From contig UQTV01000001.1 of assembly GCA_900544095.1 (NCBI GenBank), forward strand, positions 248,001 to 312,000: 64,000 nucleotides of DNA, in the 5' to 3' direction. A program made the position numbers and the translations under genes. How positions within the stretch are numbered: the first letter of the stretch is position 1; every line of letters begins with the position of its first letter. Shown here one piece after another: positions 59,209 through 64,000 of this stretch. Source of the DNA: an uncultured Collinsella sp. GTDB lineage: Bacteria; Actinomycetota; Coriobacteriia; Coriobacteriales; Coriobacteriaceae. Under the pieces are notes generated by a model. That model did not search any database and was not told the DNA's origin. It worked only from the letters and a program-made list of their open reading frames with translations.

Positions 59209-59680
59209 TGAACACACCTCCCGTCGTGCGCCATCTCGTATACGAGTCCATCAGCATCGCCCAGAGCAGGCAGAGCGTCGAATCTTCTCTCAGGCTCTTC
59301 ACGGCTTGCATCTGAAGGTCATACGTAAGCCGCAGGGCACCGCCACCGTCGGGGCAGTAGACCTGCACGCCGAACGGCAGGAGCCGCTCATCGTACAGCT
59401 TGTGCGCGAGGTCGCGGGGGCACACGAGCCAGTTCTGGTCGCCGTGGAACGTGAGGCCGTGGCCGCTCTTGAAGTCCGCCATGCAAGATTTGACCTCAAC
59501 GAAGACGAACCTCCCGTGCTCGAGCGCCGCGTTCCGTCCGCCGCTGCCGGGAGAGAAGGCCACGAAGTCGACCCTATGGTCAGGATCGACCCAGACCTCC
59601 TGCGCGACAAGGGCGAACTGCCTTCGGAGCTTCTTCTCAACCTTCTCGGACAGCTCTTTAGTCACGTCTCCGCGCGTCAT
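59192..59680 (-). CDS. PD-(D/E)XK nuclease-like protein
   Basis: A 162-residue protein. RVDFVAFSP followed by a strand RFVFVEVKSCMADFKSG gives the D...ExK core of the restriction-endonuclease fold, and NWLVCPRDLAHKLYDE resembles the later helix of MmcB/RecU-like phage nucleases. Likely a DNA-processing or recombination nuclease. Ten-base-scale overlaps with neighbours show operon membership. Confidence 0.7.
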   Translation of the reverse strand: MTRGDVTKELSEKVEKKLRRQFALVAQEVWVDPDHRVDFVAFSPGSGGRNAALEHGRFVFVEVKSCMADFKSGHGLTFHGDQNWLVCPRDLAHKLYDERLLPFGVQVYCPDGGGALRLTYDLQMQAVKSLREDSTLCLLWAMLMDSYTRWRTTGGVFNEASD

Positions 59681-60092
59681 CTAAAAACTCCTTCATCGCG
59701 TTGTATCTATTGATTTCTCTGGATATCTTCCAGCGGCCAAACTCATGTGCGGATTCATCTCGCGACGAGCAGGGGCCTACCATAATCTCGTCATCTACGG
59801 CGAAGAACTCTTGGTCGTGCTGAAATATCGAGAAGTGCTCAACGGTGTTATGGTCGGGAAGCTCGGCAAAGCAGTGCCCGTGACCGGTAAGGACGTACAC
59901 CCTTGGAAGCGGATGTTCCAAGCGCACAATGCTCGCCTCCTTGTTTTCCAGCAGGTTTACGAAGCCACGCTTGACACCCCCGACAAACGCGAGTTTATCC
60001 AAGTAGATCTCGGCCTGTCGGATTGTCTCGAATCGACAGGTCGACATCTCTGTGATTCCAGTCCGCGTGTCTGTAACCTCGATCGCGTACAT
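59658..60092 (-). CDS. Hypothetical phage protein
   Basis: 144 residues (MYAIEVTDTRTGITEMSTCRFETIRQAEIYLDKLAFVGG...). Mixed alpha/beta pattern, one possible small domain. The ATG shares a base with the upstream TGA. GC is lower than its neighbours, suggesting separate acquisition. No family recognised. Confidence 0.6.
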   Translation of the reverse strand: MYAIEVTDTRTGITEMSTCRFETIRQAEIYLDKLAFVGGVKRGFVNLLENKEASIVRLEHPLPRVYVLTGHGHCFAELPDHNTVEHFSIFQHDQEFFAVDDEIMVGPCSSRDESAHEFGRWKISREINRYNAMKEFLDDARRRD

Positions 60093-60310
60093 CAGTCCTC
60101 CCCTCCCAGAAAACTAGGCACCAGCGCCGCGACCATGGCGACGGTCTCGAGGGTGGTCATCGCGTCCGCGATTTCATGGCAGCAGCCGAGGACCTCAACG
60201 TCATCGACCGCAACTGGGTCTTTGCCCTCAATCGCGCTCAGCACGTCGCGAGCGTTGGCGGCGATTTCGTTAATCAGATACGTCTTCGTTTTCGCATAGA
60301 TCTCGTGCAC
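60092..60310 (-). CDS. Small helical phage protein
   Basis: 72 residues from GTG 60310, which follows GAGGAG. Helical (LINEIAANARDVLSAIEG...VLGCCHEIADAMTTLETVAMVAALVPSFLG). No family recognised. Confidence 0.55.
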   Translation of the reverse strand: MHEIYAKTKTYLINEIAANARDVLSAIEGKDPVAVDDVEVLGCCHEIADAMTTLETVAMVAALVPSFLGGED

Positions 60311-60574
60311 CTAAAGCTCCTCTCCGCAGAACGGGCAGTACTTGATGTCCTCGATGTATGCGGTCGCCGTCACATCGGCGCTCACGCAGTCGCCGCCCGA
60401 GCCGTTGACCGAGATGTCGAGTACCACGTCGGTATCCAGCTCGACGCCGATGATGGGCTGGCCGTCATAGCGCCGCGCGAGGGTCATGGAGCCCACGGAC
60501 CAGTTCCGGATGTCTCGGTCGGGCGCGGAATGCAGGGACGCGATGCGCGAGCCGCCGCAGAAATAGCAACTCAT
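60311..60574 (-). CDS. Small zinc-ribbon protein
   Basis: 87 residues: N-terminal SCYFCGGSR and C-terminal YCPFCGEEL pairs bracket a beta-rich centre, so one Cys4 zinc site may close the two ends. The start overlaps the upstream stop (ATGA). Confidence 0.62.
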   Translation of the reverse strand: MSCYFCGGSRIASLHSAPDRDIRNWSVGSMTLARRYDGQPIIGVELDTDVVLDISVNGSGGDCVSADVTATAYIEDIKYCPFCGEEL

Positions 60575-60921
60575 AAAAGCTCGCCCCCGTTCCAGCCGTC
60601 GGGCATGTCCTCCATGCGGCGGCGCGTACTATACGTGCGCACGGTGGTAATTTCGACCTCGAATGCGCGCCCACATGCCGGGCACTCGATTTCGTCCTCA
60701 CCCTCGTCGTACTCCCACGGGTCACTGATAGAGTCCTCGCAGTAGGGGCAGATCAGATGCTCATCATCGAACTGCTCGTTCCGCCACTTGTACGAGATCT
60801 GGGCCTTCCTGGAGCACTCATCGCATGTCGAGGACCCCTGTTCGCCTAAAATCGCCGCCACCGAAGGCGACCACTCGTGATAGTTCGGTGTCGGCTTCCC
60901 GCACACAGATCAGGTGTACAT
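60571..60921 (-). pseudogene. Zinc-ribbon protein with in-frame TGA at codon 4
   Basis: The only good ribosome site (GAGGAGG) precedes ATG 60921, but the frame reads Met-Tyr-Thr-TGA-Ser-Val-Cys-Gly-Lys-Pro. TGA (60912-60910) stands exactly where the first Cys of a CxxC pair would be (T-C-S-V-C-G). Beyond it the frame is open for 112 codons with further pairs STCDECSRK, ICPYCEDS and ECPACGRAF. Either a nonsense mutation of a Cys codon, with weak restart at GTG 60906, or a sequencing error. Recoding is unlikely because TGA is a normal stop throughout this phage. Confidence 0.65.
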
Positions 60922-60935
60922 CTTTGCCTCCTCAC

Positions 60936-61142
60936 TCACCTCGTGCTCCAATCCTTCTCGATTTCCTTCTCCTCCGCGACCATGATCAGCGCCTTGTTGA
61001 GGCATCGCCTCGCCTGGCGCAGCTCATCGCAGATGTCGCACCCCTGTCGCAGCCTGTCGCACTCCCTGAGCGACCTCTTGGCGTCCTCGAGCCTGCCGAT
61101 GGCGAGGTCGATCCAGTCGGCGGGTCCGCACACGTAGCTCAT
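60936..61142 (-). CDS. Small helical Cys-containing phage protein
   Basis: 68 residues: WIDLAIGRLEDAKRSLRECDRLRQGCDICDELRQARRCLNKALIMVAEEKEIEKD. Two helices joined by a CDIC element, probably a helical hairpin. The ATG overlaps the upstream TGA (ATGA). Confidence 0.58.
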   Translation of the reverse strand: MSYVCGPADWIDLAIGRLEDAKRSLRECDRLRQGCDICDELRQARRCLNKALIMVAEEKEIEKDWSTR

Positions 61143-61510
61143 CGCGACTCACCCCTCACGCCGAAGACTTCCGCGAGGATGTCGCCGGGCGCGGCCACGA
61201 ACTGATCCGCGCTGATCGGGTCGTACATGACCTCCAGATAGTCGGGATAGCCATCGGTTATGCCCACGGTCCGGACCTTCATCTCGGTCTCCTCGCCGTC
61301 GTCGGCGGAATCGTCGGGCTCGAGCGCGGGCAGGCACTGGTAACCCCAGATCACGCTCACCTCGTGCTCGTCCAGGATGGTCTTGGTGCGCTCGATTCGC
61401 ATCCGGTGGCAGCCCACCGGCCCCGTGTCGTACGTGTCGTCGGCCCAGGGGATCTGGTGCCTGTCGAGGGCGTCGCGGTAGGCCCTCATCACCGCTGAGA
61501 TCTCGGTCAA
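61139..61510 (-). CDS. Hypothetical phage protein
   Basis: 123 residues if TTG 61510 is the start (AGGAG lies 10 bases upstream); ATG 61489 is the alternative. Pattern of alternating strands (CHRMRIERTKTILDEHEVSVIWGYQCLPAL) and acidic loops. No family recognised. Confidence 0.55.
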   Translation of the reverse strand: MTEISAVMRAYRDALDRHQIPWADDTYDTGPVGCHRMRIERTKTILDEHEVSVIWGYQCLPALEPDDSADDGEETEMKVRTVGITDGYPDYLEVMYDPISADQFVAAPGDILAEVFGVRGESR

Positions 61511-61539
61511 AACCTTCTCACTCTCCTATCTCAAAAGAA

Positions 61540-61875
61540 TTAGGTGTTCTTTGCGCCAGGGGCCTCCCCGACGGCGTCGTTTCCACTCTCTAGCGGCGGG
61601 AACCCCATCGCCTGCTGGCCCAGCTGCCCCGCCGCCGTTGGCACACCTTTGGCATACCTCCAGCTCGGCTCCTCGCCCCTCGCGATGGCGGCGATATCCA
61701 TCCGCAGATCCTCCTTGGAGCGCTTGCGGGCGCGGTACTCGTCAAGCTTCTGCTTCTTGGCCAGGCGCGCGCCCTCGTCGGCGCTGATGAGGTTGGCCAT
61801 GTAGATCCGCGTCACGTCGAGCGGACGCCCGCCCGCCGGGTCGAAGCCGTCGAGCATCTCCCTGAGGGTGATCAC
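61540..61875 (-). CDS. Hypothetical phage protein of the replication module
   Basis: 111 residues from GTG 61875, overlapping the upstream TGA (GTGA). Basic helix KKQKLDEYRARKRSKEDLRMDIAAIARGE followed by a disordered tail. Its tight coupling to the gene on its right suggests a helper of the same process. Confidence 0.55.
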   Translation of the reverse strand: MITLREMLDGFDPAGGRPLDVTRIYMANLISADEGARLAKKQKLDEYRARKRSKEDLRMDIAAIARGEEPSWRYAKGVPTAAGQLGQQAMGFPPLESGNDAVGEAPGAKNT

Positions 61876-62561
61876 GACGCCTCACCCAGCTCCCGCTCGA
61901 GGGCGGCTATGACGTCGTCCTCGCTCTCGGCGGGCTTCCACACCGCCGCGCGCCCGACCTCCTGGGAGGTCTGCCCGCCGCGGGCCTTGCGCTCCGCGTC
62001 GTAGCCGCGCTCGCGGTCGGACCAGATGCGGGCGACCGGCTCCCACTTCGCGATGGGGAAGCCCTGCCTGGTCCAGCCGTTGGACTCGTAGTAGTCGTAG
62101 AACTTGCTGGCGCTGCCGCGCAGGCAGTTCACCGCGAAGTACGCCTCGACCTCCTCGAGGGTCGGCGGGACGAACCCGGCGCCCCCTCCCCCTTCGTTTT
62201 CACAACCTGAGGGGTTAATCCAGACTCCTAACTCCTCTTCCCCTTCCTCTTCCTCTTCGCTTGTTCGTTTGCTTTCGGCTTTGCTTGCGCGTTTGCTTTC
62301 CGTTTTGCTTTCGGCTTTGCTTGCGGCTCCGCTTGCTGCGCCGCCACGGCTCAGCCCGCCCTTCCTTCCGGCCTCCGCCCTGGCGCGGCTGTTCTCGAGG
62401 ACCGGCATGATCATCGTGATGGCCATCCGCTGGGCGTCGGTGCGCGGCTCGGGCACCTCGCCGGTCACGAGGTAGCGCACCATCATGCCGAGCAGCTCGT
62501 TGCTCTCGCGCCTGTTACCGAGGCACAGGGCGCCCTCCACGAGGGAATCAAGTATCGTCAT
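61872..62561 (-). CDS. DUF6291/DnaD-like replication-associated protein
   Basis: 229 residues from ATG 62561 behind GGAGGTGAG, starting inside the integrase end. N-terminal LVEGALCLGNRRESNELLGMMVRYLVTGEVPE...MIMPVLENSRARAEAGRKGG matches DUF6291. A repeated KAESKTESKRASKAESKRTSE linker and an acidic run follow, then a C-terminal helix domain (TLEEVEAYFAVNCLRGSASKFYDYYESNGWTRQG...PVARIWSD) that resembles the DnaD-associated module of phage replication proteins. Role in initiation is inferred. Confidence 0.7.
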   Translation of the reverse strand: MTILDSLVEGALCLGNRRESNELLGMMVRYLVTGEVPEPRTDAQRMAITMIMPVLENSRARAEAGRKGGLSRGGAASGAASKAESKTESKRASKAESKRTSEEEEEGEEELGVWINPSGCENEGGGGAGFVPPTLEEVEAYFAVNCLRGSASKFYDYYESNGWTRQGFPIAKWEPVARIWSDRERGYDAERKARGGQTSQEVGRAAVWKPAESEDDVIAALERELGEAS

Positions 62562-63750
62562 CCGTCTCACCTCCGTGTGATATCGAATCGGTAAAGGCCG
62601 CGGCGGCGGCCTGGTCGCGGCCCGGCATGACCGAGCCGTAGATGTCGAGCGTCGTCTTGACGCTCGCGTGCCCCAGGCGCTCCTGGATGGTCCTCATGTC
62701 GAACCCGTTCATGAGCAGCCACGAGGCGTGCGTGTGGCGCAGGGAATGAAACACCGTCTCCTCCGGCAGCCCCAGGTCCCTCACGAGCGACTTGAAGCGG
62801 CTCGTCACGGTGCTCGGGCGCGCGATGCCACCGGCGGGCCCGAAGGTCACCACCAGCGCCGCCGGGCCCCTGCGCGCGAGCCACGTGTCCTGCCACTCCA
62901 GGTGGCGCTGCAGCTGGGCCTCCACCGCCGGGGCGAGCGACACGTTGCGCACGCGCCTGCCCTTGGTGTAGGCCTGCCGGTGCAGCTCGGGCTTCTCGAC
63001 CGCCTGCCCCGCCACATGGAGGTCGTGCAGCGCCCGGCGCCAGTCGCGCCGCTGCAGCCCGCAGACCTCCCCGCAGCGAAGCCCCGTGTTGAGGGCGAGG
63101 TAGGCAGCCATGGCCTCGGTGCGCCGCGAGATGTTGGCGGCAGAAGCAGAGCGCGAGGACATGGCGGAGACCAGCGCCCGGGAGAGCTCGTCGGTATCGC
63201 ATTCGGAAAGCGCGAAGGGCTCCACGGGGTCGGGCGAGGGCGCGGGCACGTCGAGCATGATGTCGCGGCCCAGCGCCGGCCGCCACGAGCGGTAGGCGCC
63301 CTTCAGCAGCGCGTGCATCTTGAGCAGCGTCTTGGGCTTCACGCCCTTCCCCGTCCTGGGCGCGAGCAGCATGCGGTACGCCGCCGACACGTCCCAGGGC
63401 TCCAGCTGGTCGTAGGGCAGCCGGCCGATAGTCGGCTCCACCATCGTCCTGACGACGCTGCGGTACGTGGCCACCGAGTTGTCGGACAGGCCGTTGACGG
63501 GGTCGGAGATGTACGTCTCGAGCATCGAGGACAGGCGCTTGGAGCTGTCCCGGGCCGACGACGGGTCGAACGTGGCCGCCCACCTGTCGCACTCGGCCTG
63601 GGCCTGCTCGCGCGTCAGCTCCGCGTCCCACGACCTGTAGGGCCTGATCCGCCTGCCGGTCACGCGGTCGGTGCCCATGTAGGGGCGGGCGAACCAGCGG
63701 CCGTCCTCCCCGCGCTGCACGACCGCGCGGCGCTCGCTAGATGTCGGCAT
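62548..63750 (-). CDS. int: Tyrosine site-specific integrase
   Basis: About 400 residues from ATG 63750. An N-terminal arm-binding region (GRWFARPYMGTDRVTGRRIRPYRSWDAELTREQAQ), a SAM-like core-binding domain, then the catalytic domain: Arg in TGLRCGEVCGL, His-x-x-Arg in HSLRHTHASWLL, and GHASVKTTLDIYGSV with the second His and the nucleophilic Tyr. It would recombine attP with the tRNA-Lys 3' end found at 32171-32217. Its stop overlaps the next gene, so it is transcribed with replication genes, which is unusual. Confidence 0.93.
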   Translation of the reverse strand: MPTSSERRAVVQRGEDGRWFARPYMGTDRVTGRRIRPYRSWDAELTREQAQAECDRWAATFDPSSARDSSKRLSSMLETYISDPVNGLSDNSVATYRSVVRTMVEPTIGRLPYDQLEPWDVSAAYRMLLAPRTGKGVKPKTLLKMHALLKGAYRSWRPALGRDIMLDVPAPSPDPVEPFALSECDTDELSRALVSAMSSRSASAANISRRTEAMAAYLALNTGLRCGEVCGLQRRDWRRALHDLHVAGQAVEKPELHRQAYTKGRRVRNVSLAPAVEAQLQRHLEWQDTWLARRGPAALVVTFGPAGGIARPSTVTSRFKSLVRDLGLPEETVFHSLRHTHASWLLMNGFDMRTIQERLGHASVKTTLDIYGSVMPGRDQAAAAAFTDSISHGGETDDDT

Positions 63751-64000
63751 CGACGCCCAGCTCCGCCGCCATGTCGCGGATCTCCCTGCGCGCATCCAGG
63801 TCGGTGGTCTGGATGCTGTCGGCGTGCCCATGGGGATTGGCGCCGAGCGCGGCTATGAGCACGAGCTTGCGCGCGTTCCTGTCCGGGACGCCCGCCTGGC
63901 TGAAGGCCGCGCAGAGCGTGTCGGTGCACTCGCAGGCGAGCGCGAACAGGTCGCTGATGTCGGTCGGGCCCACGAAGCATGAGTCGCCGGTGCCGTCCCC
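63737..64000 (-). CDS. Hypothetical phage protein (5' end may lie outside window)
   Basis: The frame is open to the right edge. A GTG at 63973 could start a 78-residue protein (GPTDISDLFALACECTDTLCAAFSQAGVPDRNARKLVLIAALGANPHG), but the reading upstream (GTGDSCFV) also looks coding. Its stop overlaps the integrase start by 14 bp. No family recognised. Confidence 0.55.
   Translation of the reverse strand, partial: GDGTGDSCFVGPTDISDLFALACECTDTLCAAFSQAGVPDRNARKLVLIAALGANPHGHADSIQTTDLDARREIRDMAAELGVDADI

Noticed and set aside
60571..60921. Selenocysteine or stop-codon reassignment at the TGA
   Set aside because: TGA ends many other genes in this phage, including tight ATGA overlaps, and no SECIS-like hairpin is evident just after it.

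Overview
The window looks like the chromosome of a high-GC gut Actinobacterium of the class Coriobacteriia, most likely Collinsella. This is inferred from GC-rich codon use, arrays of choline-binding-type cell-wall repeats, and an Rrf2-sufCBDSU locus next to a GGGtGRT operon; no 16S gene is present. About 1-32.2 kb is host DNA. About 32.2 kb to the right edge is one end of an integrated tailed phage (siphovirus type) that continues past the window.

Host part. 1-7.0 kb: four minus-strand secreted proteins built from aromatic/glycine cell-wall-binding repeats; one carries a GH25 lysozyme domain, one an NlpC/P60-like Cys/His domain and one an Ada-like Cys/His tail. 7.3-16.7 kb: a surface-glycan cluster with five minus-strand family 2 glycosyltransferases, then divergent acyltransferase-3 and another glycosyltransferase. 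16.7-18.5 kb: an AAA-ATPase-like protein with a decayed nuclease domain. 18.7-20.5 kb: a sortase-anchored surface protein with a lysozyme-like domain. 20.6-26.5 kb: an IscR-like Rrf2 regulator divergent from sufC-sufB-sufD-sufS-sufU. Two 29-bp dyads lie between them and a third sits over the sufU stop codon. 26.6-27.4 kb: a Y1 (REP-type) transposase. 27.8-29.6 kb: an IscU/NifU-like scaffold paired with a GGGtGRT protein. 29.8-31.4 kb: a fumarate reductase/aspartate oxidase-type flavoprotein. 31.5-31.9 kb: a truncated DinD-like gene.

Prophage part, all genes on the minus strand, so read from right to left. The early region (64.0-57.6 kb) has a tyrosine integrase, a replication-like protein, a run of small overlapping genes rich in CxxC zinc ribbons, a PD-(D/E)XK-like protein and a sigma-like late regulator. 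A 10-bp iteron array with a TATAAC box (57.48-57.55 kb) precedes the late genes. Next come HNH endonuclease, ParB/DUF4417, a JAMM-like protein, small and large terminase, portal, MuF-like protein, scaffold, capsid, connectors, tail tube, tail chaperone with a -1 frameshift site, tape measure, FN3 tail protein, Tal-like protein, fibre and lysis genes. The phage is bounded on the left by the 3' half of a tRNA-Lys(CTT) gene at 32171-32217; the intact tRNA should lie beyond the right edge.

The most striking system is a complete diversity-generating retroelement (DGR) in the tail-fibre region: a target gene with a C-terminal variable repeat (VR 36881-37004), an Avd accessory protein, a template repeat (TR 36143-36266) and a YMDD reverse transcriptase. 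TR and VR are both 124 bp and differ at nine positions, all of them adenines in the TR coding strand. They change six AAY codons in a predicted C-type-lectin-fold receptor-binding tip. This is direct sequence evidence that the phage has diversified its adhesin by adenine-specific mutagenic retrohoming.
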